Shown here piece after piece: positions 1 to 9,191 of a stretch of DNA of 54,724 bases. The DNA is taken from positions 1-54,724 of the forward strand of contig NZ_NOXX01000200.1 in the NCBI RefSeq assembly GCF_002251775.1, written 5' to 3'. The DNA comes from Flavobacterium aurantiibacter (GTDB taxonomy: Bacteria > Bacteroidota > Bacteroidia > Flavobacteriales > Flavobacteriaceae). Position 1 is the stretch's first letter, and each line of letters begins with the position of its first letter. Made by a program: the position numbers and the translations under genes. The notes below the pieces were generated by a model. That model was not told where the DNA came from, made no database searches, and saw nothing but the letters and a program-made list of their open reading frames with translations.

Positions 1-284
1 TTATTGATTTTTAATCAATTATGTTTTTTGTCGTGTACTAAATAATTTGCAGTAGAATTAAAATTGGTTTATTCACATTCGATACCTTGCAAAATAGAAC
101 TAGAAGCTTTTCCGCTTGGGAGAATTGCCTAGTACAATGCATTAGAACTAAATACAAAAAGCAAAATGCTATTGAGTGGATTCAGTTCGCATTAAATCCA
201 GGAGCTGATGTGTTATGGAAGGCAGCGGCGTGTGGTTGGGACTGTAGAAAAATTGGTTATTACGGTTTATAAAAATCAAGGAAT
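1..284. other. AT-rich left edge without a supported gene
   Basis: Low-GC stretch before the first plausible gene. A 61-codon frame starting at a TTG (87-272) has no recognisable family and no start signal, so it is not called. No tRNA, terminator or repeat was seen here. Confidence 0.5.
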
Positions 285-707
285 ATGAGCTTCATAATTA
301 GAAAAAGTCTGAACTTAAAGTACTACTTTTTACCACTAGCATTGTTTCTTTTTTTCATAGCTCAAATACTAATTCAATCGAACATATTAGCTCTTTTTAT
401 ATTTCTACTCTTTTTGGCAGTAGCATTTTATTTTGTACCCTATTCTTTAGTTAAAAGCAGTAGCAGTAAAATAAAAGGTTACTACCTTATCTCTAAATTA
501 ATTTTTGCGATTTCAAGTGCCTATTTTGCATTAGTTATATACACACAAATGGAAATATTGAAGTCACTGGGTCATATCTTAGTTATTTCAAGTACCTTGT
601 TTTCATACTATTTGTGGTTAAAGAAAAATGATCAAGAATCGAACCTGTTTAAGGTTCATTTTTTAGTTGCTACGGTCTTAATAGGTGTAATTGAATTTCA
701 ATATTAG
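285..707 (+). CDS. Small integral membrane protein, unknown function
   Basis: A 140-residue protein that I do not recognise. The sequence shows about four hydrophobic segments (roughly residues 12-32, 34-52, 65-87 and 91-107, with another near the C terminus at 122-135) and a short basic N terminus (FIIRKSLNLK), so it is an integral inner-membrane protein. An AAGGA stretch sits about five bases before the ATG, which supports the start. It stands alone, followed by a clear Rho-independent terminator. Base composition is much more AT-rich than the envelope genes to its right, which hints at recent acquisition or weak selection. No catalytic or binding motif is visible and no function is proposed. 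Confidence 0.6.
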   Translation: MSFIIRKSLNLKYYFLPLALFLFFIAQILIQSNILALFIFLLFLAVAFYFVPYSLVKSSSSKIKGYYLISKLIFAISSAYFALVIYTQMEILKSLGHILVISSTLFSYYLWLKKNDQESNLFKVHFLVATVLIGVIEFQY

Positions 708-735
708 TCTAAGTATCAACGCTGAATATGATTAT

Positions 736-772
736 AGCTGTCTAAATTTTCTTTATTTAGGCAGCTTTTTTT
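736..772 (+). terminator. Rho-independent terminator after the orphan membrane protein
   Basis: An 11-bp stem (AGCTGTCTAAA pairing with TTTAGGCAGCT, one G-U pair) around a 9-base loop is followed by seven T residues on the plus strand. It lies 28 bp after the stop codon of the 285-707 gene. Confidence 0.85.
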
Positions 773-838
773 AATTACCTGGTAGTTTAAGATTAACCAA
801 TAAAGTTTCAGAAAAATGTCAACTTAAAAAATATCGTT

Positions 839-2284
839 TTAAGCCCTTTTTTTCAAAAACACCTTCCGCTCGCTCCATACCACCACAGCCGTAAAGCTCA
901 CAAATGCCAAAATGGCAACGATTATATTTCCGCGAAAGCGATAAAAACTCACAAAACTTAAACCTATGGCTAATCCTAAATACAATCCAATTTTTCGATA
1001 ATCGTACGGAATCGGGTAGTACTTTTGGCCTAAGGCATACGACACCAACATCATACTGCCGTATGCGCCCAAAGTTGCAATTGCCGAGCCCGTGTAGCTG
1101 TACAGCGGAATTAACCAAAAGTTAAGCGCCAGCGTCACTGCAGCGCCAATTAGCGAAATGTATGCGGCAAAGATGGTTTTGTCGGTAAGCTTATACCAAA
1201 TCGATAGGTTGGTGTAAATCCCCAAACAAAAGTTAGCAAGTACAATCAGTGGAACAATCTTCATGGCTTCCCAATACTTCGCGTTTGGAATCATAACCAA
1301 TTTCAAAACATCGGCAAAAACAATCACGCCAACTAAGATAATGGCTCCTGCCGCCACGAAAAAGCGGGTAATTTCGGCGTAAGTTTGTGGCGCATTTTCA
1401 TTTTGCGCATGGTTAAAGAAAAACGGTTCAATACCTAAAGTATAAGCCGTCCGAAACAGCACCATAAACAGCCCTAGCTTGTAACAAGCCGAATACACGC
1501 CGAGCTCTCGATCGGCAATCGCCTCCGGAAGCATTTTACTGAGCAAAATCTTGTCGAACTGGTCGTTAATCGCAAACGCAATTCCCGAAATTAAAATCGG
1601 CCAACTATACTGCAGCATCTTTTTCCATAGCTGGGTATCAAATTGGTATTTCGTTTTCCAATAGTCGGATGATAGCACTACAAACGTAGCTGCGCTTGCA
1701 ATTAAATTCGACACAAAAATGTAAAATACTTCGCTGTTTGGCATGTACAAACCAGCAAAGAAACTATGGTGCGCCAGTGCTGGTAACAGCAATAAAAAGA
1801 ACAAATTAAGCAATAAATTTAGAACAACGTTTCCGATTTTCACCACGGCAAAAAAGCTCGGGCGTTGCGAAGCGCGTAAACTGCTAAAAGGAACTAACAC
1901 TAAAGCATCGAATACCATAATGGCAATCGCTAAGTACACTTGCGTGAGCGACACCTCCATAAAACGCGATAAAAACGATGCTTGTAGGGCGGCGAAAACA
2001 GCGAATAAGGTAGTTGAGAAAAGTATTGAGTAAAGCGCCGTCGATTTTACTCGTTCCGGATCGGGTTCGCGGTTTATAAAACGAAAATACGCAGTTTCAA
2101 AGCCGTACGAGAGTACCACATTAAAGAAAATCATGTACGCAAAAAGCTTGGTAACCACGCCATATTCGGCTTCATCCAGCAAATCGATGTATAGCGGTAC
2201 CAGAAAAAAGCTAAGCATACGCGGCACAACGGCGGTTAGGCCATAAATTGCCGTTTGCTTAAATAGTTTGCGGTATAAACTCAC
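839..2284 (-). CDS. Oligosaccharide/O-antigen flippase family membrane protein (Wzx/MATE-like)
   Basis: This 481-residue polytopic protein belongs to the polysaccharide biosynthesis/flippase group of the MVF-MATE superfamily. Such proteins move lipid-linked sugar units across the inner membrane during surface-polysaccharide assembly. The N terminus (QTAIYGLTAVVPRMLSFFLV, then EYGVV and AYFRF) is the family's typical first-helix region, and about 12-14 hydrophobic helices run through the whole length. A basic C-terminal tail (SERKVFLKKRA) lies in the cytoplasm by the positive-inside rule. It is downstream of glmS on the same strand but separated by about 160 bp, so it may have its own promoter. 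The substrate cannot be told from sequence. Length is normal for the family. Confidence 0.85.
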   Translation of the reverse strand: MSLYRKLFKQTAIYGLTAVVPRMLSFFLVPLYIDLLDEAEYGVVTKLFAYMIFFNVVLSYGFETAYFRFINREPDPERVKSTALYSILFSTTLFAVFAALQASFLSRFMEVSLTQVYLAIAIMVFDALVLVPFSSLRASQRPSFFAVVKIGNVVLNLLLNLFFLLLLPALAHHSFFAGLYMPNSEVFYIFVSNLIASAATFVVLSSDYWKTKYQFDTQLWKKMLQYSWPILISGIAFAINDQFDKILLSKMLPEAIADRELGVYSACYKLGLFMVLFRTAYTLGIEPFFFNHAQNENAPQTYAEITRFFVAAGAIILVGVIVFADVLKLVMIPNAKYWEAMKIVPLIVLANFCLGIYTNLSIWYKLTDKTIFAAYISLIGAAVTLALNFWLIPLYSYTGSAIATLGAYGSMMLVSYALGQKYYPIPYDYRKIGLYLGLAIGLSFVSFYRFRGNIIVAILAFVSFTAVVVWSERKVFLKKRA

Positions 2285-2289
2285 TTTTT

Positions 2290-2440
2290 TTGTTTTTGGG
2301 CAAATGCCGCTCCGTTCCTACGCGCCACCGCGCTTTCGGCTTTACTCCTCACGTACTGCGTTTCACTTCGTACGTTGCGGGGTACCGCCTCTATCGCTTT
2401 TGCGGCAATCGTTACCACACGAGCAAACCAGAACGTATCG
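2290..2440. repeat. Degenerate intergenic repeat, possibly of the hairpin family
   Basis: The spacer between glmS and the flippase is GC-rich and starts with TTTTTGGGC (near 2294-2302), followed by GCCGCTCCG and GCGCTTTCGGC. This resembles the TTTTGGGCGTTCC...GGCTTTCCGC pattern of the better copies near 14.0, 32.7 and 39.3 kb. The match is weak, so membership of the family is a guess. Confidence 0.3.
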
Positions 2441-2444
2441 ACGC

Positions 2445-4289
2445 TTATTCTACCGTAACCGACTTCGCTAAATTTCGAGGCTGATCTACGTTACAACCGC
2501 GCAATACCGCAATGTGGTACGACAACAACTGCAACGGAATGGTAGTAATTAGCGGAGATAAAGCATCTGAGGTATCCGGAACTTCAATCACGTAATCGGC
2601 TAACTCGCGAACTTGAACATCGCCTTTGGTAACAACTGCAATAATTTTTCCGCTACGCGATTTAATTTCTTGAATGTTCGAAACCACTTTATCGTAATGT
2701 CCTTGTTTGGGCGCAATTACAATTACAGGCATGTGCTCGTCGATCAAAGCAATCGGACCGTGTTTCATTTCTGCAGCCGGATATCCTTCTGCGTGTATGT
2801 AACTGATTTCTTTTAATTTCAATGCTCCTTCTAGCGCTACTGGGAAGTTGTATCCGCGTCCTAAGTACAAACAATTCGACGACTTTTGGAAAACTTTTCC
2901 AATAGCTTCGGCGGCATCATTAGTTAATAGGGCATCTTGTACTTTTTCCGGAATAAGCTCCAACTCTTGTAAATAGCGGTGATAATCCGAGTTTGATAAG
3001 GTTCCTTTTGCTTTCGCTAAACGTAAAGCAATCATAGTAATAACCGTAATTTGGGTGGTAAATGCTTTTGTCGAAGCCACTCCAATTTCCGGTCCGGCAT
3101 GCGTATAAGCGCCGGCGTGTGTTTCTCTCGAAATAGACGAACCAACCACATTACAAACACCAAACACAAATGCACCGCGTTCTTTAGCCAACTTTATAGC
3201 TGCTAAAGTATCGGCAGTTTCACCCGATTGCGAAATCGCAATAAGCACGTCATTTTTATTGATGATCGGGTTTCGATATCTAAATTCTGAAGCGTATTCA
3301 ACCTCGACAGGAATTCGTGCAAACTCTTCAATGATATATTCGGCAACCAAACCGGCGTGCCAGCTGGTTCCGCAAGCTACAATTAAGATACGCTCGGCGT
3401 TAAGAAAACGCTCTAAGTTATCTTCAATTCCTGCCATTTTAATTAGCCCTTGATTGGCCAATAAACGCCCGCGGTACGTATCTTTAATTACCGATGGTTG
3501 CTCATAGATCTCTTTCAACATAAAGTGATCGTAACCTCCTTTTTCGATCTGCTCCAAATTCATTTGAAGTTCTTGTACGTAAGGATCTACCAACGCATCA
3601 TCTTTAATTTTACGAATGCGCAAAGGTTTATGTAAACGCACAATGGCCATTTCTTCATCTTCCAAATAAATGGCATTCGAGGTATATTCAATAAACGGAG
3701 AAGCATCGGAAGCGATAAAAAATTCGTCGGTTCCAATACCAATAGCCAAAGGTGATCCTAAACGCGCGGCGACAATTTCATCCGGCTTTTTAGTGTCGAA
3801 AACGCAAATGGCATACGCTCCAACAACTTGGTTTAAAGCAATTTGAACTGCTTTTCCAAGCTTACATTTTTCGTTTTTCTGTACTTCTTCAATTAAATTT
3901 ACCAATACTTCGGTATCGGTATCCGAAGAAAAAGTATATCCGCGTTTAATTAGCTCCTTTTTTAACGGCTCGTAATTTTCGATAATTCCGTTGTGGATGA
4001 TTGCAAGTTCGCCACTATTTGATAAATGTGGGTGTGAGTTCACATCGTTTGGTACACCGTGTGTTGCCCAACGTGTATGCCCCATTCCTATGGTTCCGGT
4101 TTGCGACATTGATTTGGATTTTTCTTCCAAATCGCTCACTTTACCTTTTGTTTTGCTCACCTTTAAATCAAAGCCGTCGAAGAGCATTACCCCGGCACTG
4201 TCGTATCCGCGGTATTCTAGTCTTTTAAGTCCTTTAATTACAACAGAAAATGCTTCTCTTTGTCCGATATAACCTACAATTCCACACAT
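2445..4289 (-). CDS. glmS: Glutamine--fructose-6-phosphate aminotransferase (isomerizing)
   Basis: Makes glucosamine-6-phosphate from fructose-6-phosphate and glutamine, the first committed step to UDP-GlcNAc for peptidoglycan and lipid A; cytosolic. The 614-residue protein begins MCGIVGYIG, so the class II glutaminase nucleophile is Cys2 after Met removal. The glutaminase domain (about 1-240) carries GHTRWATHG and the HNGIIENY stretch. Two SIS domains follow (about 285-425 and 455-600), with ACGTSWHAG, SQSGETADT and the conserved C-terminal PRNLAKSVTVE. Length is normal. It starts three bases after the stop of the DUF4270 gene, so it is probably the last gene of the GlgA-like/DUF4270/glmS operon. 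I see no glmS ribozyme upstream. Confidence 0.97.
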   Translation of the reverse strand: MCGIVGYIGQREAFSVVIKGLKRLEYRGYDSAGVMLFDGFDLKVSKTKGKVSDLEEKSKSMSQTGTIGMGHTRWATHGVPNDVNSHPHLSNSGELAIIHNGIIENYEPLKKELIKRGYTFSSDTDTEVLVNLIEEVQKNEKCKLGKAVQIALNQVVGAYAICVFDTKKPDEIVAARLGSPLAIGIGTDEFFIASDASPFIEYTSNAIYLEDEEMAIVRLHKPLRIRKIKDDALVDPYVQELQMNLEQIEKGGYDHFMLKEIYEQPSVIKDTYRGRLLANQGLIKMAGIEDNLERFLNAERILIVACGTSWHAGLVAEYIIEEFARIPVEVEYASEFRYRNPIINKNDVLIAISQSGETADTLAAIKLAKERGAFVFGVCNVVGSSISRETHAGAYTHAGPEIGVASTKAFTTQITVITMIALRLAKAKGTLSNSDYHRYLQELELIPEKVQDALLTNDAAEAIGKVFQKSSNCLYLGRGYNFPVALEGALKLKEISYIHAEGYPAAEMKHGPIALIDEHMPVIVIAPKQGHYDKVVSNIQEIKSRSGKIIAVVTKGDVQVRELADYVIEVPDTSDALSPLITTIPLQLLSYHIAVLRGCNVDQPRNLAKSVTVE

Positions 4290-4292
4290 AAT

Positions 4293-5975
4293 TTATTCTT
4301 TTGGTTTGGTGTAATAGATTTCAAGTTTTAATCTCTTTGATGCATCAACTAATGGACTAGAACCAAACAATATAGTTCCAAAAGGATTTAATACAGAGGC
4401 TACAGGAACTTGTGAAAATACTTGATTATTTGGTTGTCCAGGCTTTAATCGAGCAAAGCGAGTGTCGTTAATAGATTCGGTTACTACAAGTCCAAGTCGA
4501 ACGTTGGTACTTTCTCTATTTTTCAGTAGATTAGAAATGTGTCTAGTAATTCGAAATTTATATCGAAGACCGTTTCCATTAATTTTTTCGAGGAAACCAC
4601 CGAAAGTTGGCTTGTTGAATTTTGGGAAGCCACTTGGCCCTGGATCTTGTGCGCTGTAATCGCCGATAACTCTTTGGTTCGTTAAATCGTAGAGAAAGAT
4701 TCTTTGTGGTTCAACACTTTCACCCATCGCATCTTGATCGATATAAAAGGTTAGATTAGCTTCATTTATCAGCCAATTATTAGCTTCCGCCTCATTACGA
4801 AGCGCTTCGAGTTCAGCTGAATTTCCTCCATTTGCATTTGTTCTACCGAATAAATCGATCACGGCGACAGAGCCTTCTCCTCCTTTAACGTATAAGCGCT
4901 CGTCGCCAACTGAAGTGTTTATATTCGCTGGGTTTAATGCGGCGGCATAAGTAGGAGTGTAGGTTTGCTCAAATAAATTGGCTCGGTTACCTGTTAAATT
5001 CAAAACAAGTTCTTTTTGAACACGTGTTGTAGTAGCGGCGCCGTTTACGGTACTTATTTGATCTTCAGTATAATAAAGCGTTATTGTTCCAGTGGTGAAA
5101 TTTAAATTACCCAAACAGTTCCCTGTTTGCTGTTCCACTTGAAAAAACAAACCTCTTAAATGGTTTTTAAAAGCAGTATTGTTTTCTAAGACAGATTCAG
5201 GAGCGTCAATTACTTTCTTTTTAAAGAAGTTTTTATTTAAGGAAACACGTAATCTAGGGGTTTTACGGGTAACAATTTCATCCCCGTCGGCATCCAATTT
5301 GGTTAAAATGACCTCGGCAGGATTAAAGAAAAACTGGTCGTTTTCTTGAGTGTTCGTAGAATTATTTAATCGAGGACCATTGAAAACAGATGTACCATCT
5401 TCGAGCGAACCTTTCTTGTAACTTTCAAAAGTTTGTTTTTGGTCGCTGTAAAGTCGTATTCGTTCTTCTAAATTTGATTCGGGAGAAGGGTCTAAATCTG
5501 GAATAAAGTAACCAGACTCAAAAATACTTAGTCTCATTCGCCCATTTTGCGAAGTAGTTATACTGTCGAGCTCGTAGGTTGAATCTCCGTCAACGATGTT
5601 TGTTCTTGTACTGAAATATGGAATTTCCATGTAAACACTATCCATGACAATATTTGTGGAAAACTCTGGAGAAATAGCCGCTAGCTCAACTTGAGAAACA
5701 AAGTGCGCAGTAGTTGCCCCAAATGCGGGGTTATTATAGTAACCTAACGAATTCACGCTTATATCGGTTGATATATTTGGTAAATTGTTACTTTGAACTA
5801 TACCCGTACCTTGATTATAGGCTACTACAGTGAGTTGTCCGTCATAACGCGTGAAATCGAAATGACTATCACCTATTACATCGCTTTCCAAATCTATAAA
5901 GTCTTTGTCGCAGGCGTAAAGGCTCAAAAGTGCGATTATACCTATTAAAATCCCGCTGACGTTTCGTAAATTCAT
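4293..5975 (-). CDS. DUF4270 family lipoprotein
   Basis: Predicted outer-envelope lipoprotein of 560 residues, family DUF4270, function unknown. The signal peptide has a hydrophobic stretch (GILIGIIALLSLYAC) with lipobox ending at Cys22, followed by DKDFIDLES. The frame extends upstream to 6032, but that would run into the GlgA-like gene, and the signal peptide begins exactly at the ATG at 5975, so the shorter start was chosen. The rest is beta-rich with many Asn/Thr residues, and a conserved FGTILFGSSPLVDASKR-like region lies near the end. It lies 13 bp after the GlgA-like gene and 3 bp before glmS. In my recollection this linkage is common in Flavobacteriales and suggests a link to envelope sugar metabolism, which is inference only. 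Confidence 0.85.
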   Translation of the reverse strand: MNLRNVSGILIGIIALLSLYACDKDFIDLESDVIGDSHFDFTRYDGQLTVVAYNQGTGIVQSNNLPNISTDISVNSLGYYNNPAFGATTAHFVSQVELAAISPEFSTNIVMDSVYMEIPYFSTRTNIVDGDSTYELDSITTSQNGRMRLSIFESGYFIPDLDPSPESNLEERIRLYSDQKQTFESYKKGSLEDGTSVFNGPRLNNSTNTQENDQFFFNPAEVILTKLDADGDEIVTRKTPRLRVSLNKNFFKKKVIDAPESVLENNTAFKNHLRGLFFQVEQQTGNCLGNLNFTTGTITLYYTEDQISTVNGAATTTRVQKELVLNLTGNRANLFEQTYTPTYAAALNPANINTSVGDERLYVKGGEGSVAVIDLFGRTNANGGNSAELEALRNEAEANNWLINEANLTFYIDQDAMGESVEPQRIFLYDLTNQRVIGDYSAQDPGPSGFPKFNKPTFGGFLEKINGNGLRYKFRITRHISNLLKNRESTNVRLGLVVTESINDTRFARLKPGQPNNQVFSQVPVASVLNPFGTILFGSSPLVDASKRLKLEIYYTKPKE

Positions 5976-5988
5976 AAAAAAATTTTCT

Positions 5989-6795
5989 TTAGAGAACTTG
6001 ATTTTTGTAGAAGTTCGTATACGCTTCTGCAAATTTTTCTTTGTCGGTGAAAGGTAGAAAGGGTTTTTTAGCAGCGTGTATATATTTTGTTAATTCGTCT
6101 GAAAGATTTTCTGAACCTATTACCACCGCGTCAGAATGGTCGATCGCTGCTAACATAATATTAGTAAATGACGGTGATTTTAAGACATTGATAGCTTCTT
6201 CGGGAATCTGATCGAATTGCATTTTTGAAGACAGGTCGGCAGCCAAAGTACCGTCAAAAGACTGACTGTAAATTGAAGTAACTACTTTAGTGTCGGCAAA
6301 CAATGCATCATTTTTATAATAATGCTTCATGTAAACCGGTAGTAGCGACGCCATCCAGCCGTGTACATGAATAATGTCTGGAACCCAGTTGAGCTTTTTC
6401 ACAGTTTCGATAACACCTTTGGCGAAGAAAATAGCGCGCTCATCATTGTCTGGGAATAAATTCCCTTCCTCGTCGGCAAACGTTGCTTTTCTTTTAAAAT
6501 ACTCGTCGTTATCAATAAAATATACTTGAATCCGCTCCTTGGGTATCGATGCTACTTTTATAATCAATGGCATGTCTAAATCATTGACAACCAAATTCAT
6601 TCCCGACAATCGGATGACTTCGTGCAATTGATGCCTGCGCTCGTTAATATTTCCATACCGCGGCATGAAAATTCTAATCTGCCCGCCCTGGTCGTTGATC
6701 ATTTTCGGAAGGTCATATGAAGTCGAAGACACCTCATTTTCTGCCAAATAAGGCACTACTTCTGACGACACAAATAAGATTCGTTTATCTTCCAT
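5989..6795 (-). CDS. Glycogen/starch synthase-like protein, GT5 N-terminal domain only
   Basis: The N terminus MEDKRILFVSSEVVPYLAEN and the FMPRYGNINERRHQLHEVIR stretch match the ADP-glucose-binding starch-synthase catalytic domain of GT5 enzymes. WVPDIIHVHGWMASLLPVYM is the conserved DIIHxHGW region. At 268 residues it lacks the C-terminal glycosyltransferase-1 half that full GlgA proteins (about 480 residues) need for nucleotide-sugar binding. It may act with a partner or have another role. In-frame codons extend to 6843, but a TACCTTTG -7 box lies at 6833-6840, so transcription should begin downstream of that ATG and the start at 6795 is preferred. First gene of the operon with DUF4270 and glmS, divergent from panC. 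Confidence 0.8.
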   Translation of the reverse strand: MEDKRILFVSSEVVPYLAENEVSSTSYDLPKMINDQGGQIRIFMPRYGNINERRHQLHEVIRLSGMNLVVNDLDMPLIIKVASIPKERIQVYFIDNDEYFKRKATFADEEGNLFPDNDERAIFFAKGVIETVKKLNWVPDIIHVHGWMASLLPVYMKHYYKNDALFADTKVVTSIYSQSFDGTLAADLSSKMQFDQIPEEAINVLKSPSFTNIMLAAIDHSDAVVIGSENLSDELTKYIHAAKKPFLPFTDKEKFAEAYTNFYKNQVL

Positions 6796-6832
6796 AAAGG
6801 TCAAACTTCTGCTATTTAATATAAAAAACATG

Positions 6833-6840
6833 CAAAGGTA
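6833..6840 (-). promoter_or_regulatory. -7 promoter box for the GlgA-like/DUF4270/glmS operon
   Basis: On the minus strand the sequence reads TACCTTTG, a perfect fit to the Bacteroidota -7 consensus TAnnTTTG. It lies about 37 bp before the chosen start. No convincing -33 TTG at the usual spacing was found. Confidence 0.55.
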
Positions 6841-6871
6841 CAAATAACCAATGAGATATTGCCTAAAATCT

Positions 6872-6879
6872 TAAGTTTG
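6872..6879 (+). promoter_or_regulatory. -7 promoter box for panC operon
   Basis: TAAGTTTG matches TAnnTTTG and lies 23 bp before the panC ATG. It is back-to-back with the minus-strand box at 6833-6840 in the same divergent spacer. The -33 element is not clear. Confidence 0.55.
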
Positions 6880-6902
6880 CACCCAATTTCAGAAACAGCG
6901 GC

Positions 6903-7754
6903 ATGCAGGTTTTTACCATAAAATCGGACTTACAACCCGTACTTGATAAGCTTCGTGAGACTCAAAAATCAATTGGTTTTGTGCCTACAATGGGTGCTTT
7001 GCACGACGGGCATTTATCGTTGGTGCAGCAGAGCCTGAAGCAAACCGATTTTACCGTGGTGAGCATATTTGTTAATCCAACGCAATTCAATAATGCTGCC
7101 GATCTCACCAACTACCCACGTACACTCGAACGCGATCTGCTTAAGCTCTCAAGTTTAAATGCCAGTAACATTCTTGTTTACGCACCCGAGACCAATGATG
7201 TTTACGGCTCGGTCATCACTTCAGTTGATTTCGAATTCGGCGGTTTGGAACACCAAATGGAAGGAAAGTTTAGACCCGGTCACTTTAATGGTGTGGGAAC
7301 TATCGTTAAATTTCTATTCGAATTAATTCAACCACAAATTGCTTTTTTTGGAGAGAAAGATTTTCAACAAGCTCTTATCGTATCAAAATTGGCTGAAATG
7401 CTTGAAAACGGCCCAACGATAGAAATTGTACCCATTTTTCGCGAAGCAAACGGATTAGCCATGAGCAGCCGAAACGAGCGACTAACCGCCGAGCAGCGCG
7501 AAAAAGCGAGTCTGATTTTTGAAAGTCTATCTCAAGCAAAAGTTCTTTTTAAAACCGAGTCGTTTGATCGAATTAAAGAAACCGTACAAAGCATTTTTTC
7601 TAATCATCCGCTTTTTCAACTCGAGTATTTTGAAATCGCCGATGCCCAAACTCTCGAATCAGCAGCAGTTCTTGAGCCAGATAGAAAATACCGCGCTTTT
7701 ATTGCGGTCTTTGCCGATGATGTTCGACTTATTGATACTATTTCCTTAAATTAA
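6903..7754 (+). CDS. panC: Pantoate--beta-alanine ligase (pantothenate synthetase)
   Basis: Joins pantoate and beta-alanine with ATP to make pantothenate, the last step before CoA synthesis; cytosolic. The 283-residue protein has the family signatures: [14 protein letters not shown] at 27-40 (the HIGH-like HDGH at 34-37 binds ATP), [37 protein letters not shown], and MSSRNERL (the KMSKS-like loop). Length is normal. It is followed 13 bp later by panD, which supplies beta-alanine, so the two consecutive pathway steps are in one operon. The start is supported by the promoter box 23 bp upstream and by the conserved N terminus. Confidence 0.97.
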   Translation: MQVFTIKSDLQPVLDKLRETQKSIGFVPTMGALHDGHLSLVQQSLKQTDFTVVSIFVNPTQFNNAADLTNYPRTLERDLLKLSSLNASNILVYAPETNDVYGSVITSVDFEFGGLEHQMEGKFRPGHFNGVGTIVKFLFELIQPQIAFFGEKDFQQALIVSKLAEMLENGPTIEIVPIFREANGLAMSSRNERLTAEQREKASLIFESLSQAKVLFKTESFDRIKETVQSIFSNHPLFQLEYFEIADAQTLESAAVLEPDRKYRAFIAVFADDVRLIDTISLN

Positions 7755-7767
7755 TTACCTTTGCGCC

Positions 7768-8118
7768 ATGCAAATTCAAGTTGTAAAAAGTAAAATTCAC
7801 CGCGTTTCTGTTACCGGTGCCGATTTGAACTACATTGGTAGTATAACCATAGACGAAGCGTTGATGGACGCCGCAAACATCATTGAGGGTGAGAAAGTTT
7901 CCATCGTAAACATCAATAATGGGGAACGTTTGGAAACTTATGCCATCAAAGGCATTCGAAATAGTGGCGAAATTACTCTGAACGGTCCTGCCGCTCGCAA
8001 GGTTCAAAAAGGAGATATTATCATTATTATTTCCTACGGAATCTTAACCATCGAAGAGGCAAAAGTATTTAAGCCAGCGCTCGTTTTCCCAGACGAAACA
8101 AACAATTCACTTCGTTGA
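7768..8118 (+). CDS. panD: Aspartate 1-decarboxylase (pyruvoyl enzyme)
   Basis: Decarboxylates aspartate to beta-alanine for pantothenate synthesis. The 116-residue proenzyme has the conserved [20 protein letters not shown] stretch: self-cleavage between Gly24 and Ser25 would create the pyruvoyl cofactor on the new alpha chain. The family regions [12 protein letters not shown] (with the catalytic-region Tyr), [12 protein letters not shown] and IIIISYG follow. Length is typical. It sits 13 bp after panC and 4 bp before the next gene, so it is co-transcribed. Confidence 0.96.
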   Translation: MQIQVVKSKIHRVSVTGADLNYIGSITIDEALMDAANIIEGEKVSIVNINNGERLETYAIKGIRNSGEITLNGPAARKVQKGDIIIIISYGILTIEEAKVFKPALVFPDETNNSLR

Positions 8119-8122
8119 TATT

Positions 8123-9082
8123 TTGAAATTTCCGATTAAAAAATTCCTGTCAATCACGCTTCCAATAGCGCTTGGAGTTTTTTTAATCATCTACAAATAC
8201 AATGAGTTTTCGGCAGCCCAAATAGCCGAAATGAAAGGGTATTTTCAACAAGCCGACTACCTTTATATTTACTTATCGTTGTTCATTGCTTTGTTTGGCT
8301 ACATTTCGCGAGCTTATCGCTGGAAGTATCCACTACAACATTTAGGCTATAACCCCAGTTTTTGGAACAAGCTTTTTGCAGTTTGTATCGCTTATATGGT
8401 AAATTTAAGTGTTCCGCGAAGTGGTGAAATTTCACGTGCTGTAGTTCTAAAAAAGTACGAAAACATTCCGTTTGATCAAGGATTTGGAACTATAGTCGCA
8501 GAACGAATTGTCGACCTTTTCATCTTTGCAGCTTTTTTCTTTGTAGCCCTCATTTTTCAAATAAATGTAGTAAGTGATTTTCTTACCAAACACATTCCGG
8601 TTGATCAATTATTGATTTTAGCGGTAGTTGGAATAGTACTCGCGGCGATTTTTATGTTGGTATGGATGTACTCTAAACTCGGAATCATTTTAAAAGCCAA
8701 GGAGAAATTGGCTGGATTAACTGCCGGAATGAAAAGCATTTACACCATGCCTCATAAATGGGGGTTTTTAGCGCATTCTATTTTTATTTGGTTTACGTAT
8801 TTGGCCATGTTTTACGTTACAATTTTTGCGCTACCCGAAACGGCAAATATTAGTTTTGGCGCAGTAGTAACGGCCTTCGTTGTTGGAAGTATTGCTATCG
8901 GATTTACCAACAGTGGTTTCGGTGCTTATCCGATTCTTATTGCAGAAATTCTGCTTCTATATAACGTTCCTGAAACTGCGGGATTAGCTTTTGGATGGAT
9001 TGTGTGGATTTCTCAAACTGTTCTAATGATAGCTTTAGGTGGCATCTCATTTTTGCTATTACCTTTATTTAATCGACGTTAA
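8123..9082 (+). CDS. Lysylphosphatidylglycerol synthase transmembrane-region family protein
   Basis: A 319-residue membrane protein of the LPG_synthase_TM (UPF0104) family, about eight hydrophobic helices, without the soluble lysyl-transferase domain of MprF. Supporting features are SRAYRWKYPL in the first loop, SVPRSGEISRAVVL, and GTIVAERIVDLFIF, which are conserved polar stretches in this family. The start is a TTG four bases after the panD stop; no ATG nearby gives a better N terminus. Some relatives flip lipids, so a lipid-transport role is possible, but the substrate is unknown. Operon position after panD probably reflects conserved gene order rather than pathway. Confidence 0.8.
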   Translation: MKFPIKKFLSITLPIALGVFLIIYKYNEFSAAQIAEMKGYFQQADYLYIYLSLFIALFGYISRAYRWKYPLQHLGYNPSFWNKLFAVCIAYMVNLSVPRSGEISRAVVLKKYENIPFDQGFGTIVAERIVDLFIFAAFFFVALIFQINVVSDFLTKHIPVDQLLILAVVGIVLAAIFMLVWMYSKLGIILKAKEKLAGLTAGMKSIYTMPHKWGFLAHSIFIWFTYLAMFYVTIFALPETANISFGAVVTAFVVGSIAIGFTNSGFGAYPILIAEILLLYNVPETAGLAFGWIVWISQTVLMIALGGISFLLLPLFNRR

Positions 9083-9191
9083 CGAACCTTTCGTCTGATT
9101 ATTAACTTGTGAAGTCGCTTTATTTTCAACAGGCATTCCTTTTTTAGTATTTTAGTCGGATTATTGTGAACTTTAGGTAAAAAGTGTGCAT

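Noticed and set aside
87..272. 61-codon frame at the left edge
   Set aside because: TTG start, no family resemblance, no promoter or start signal; it may be chance or a remnant.
4290..4292. glmS ribozyme or leader upstream of glmS
   Set aside because: Only three bases separate glmS from the DUF4270 stop, leaving no room.
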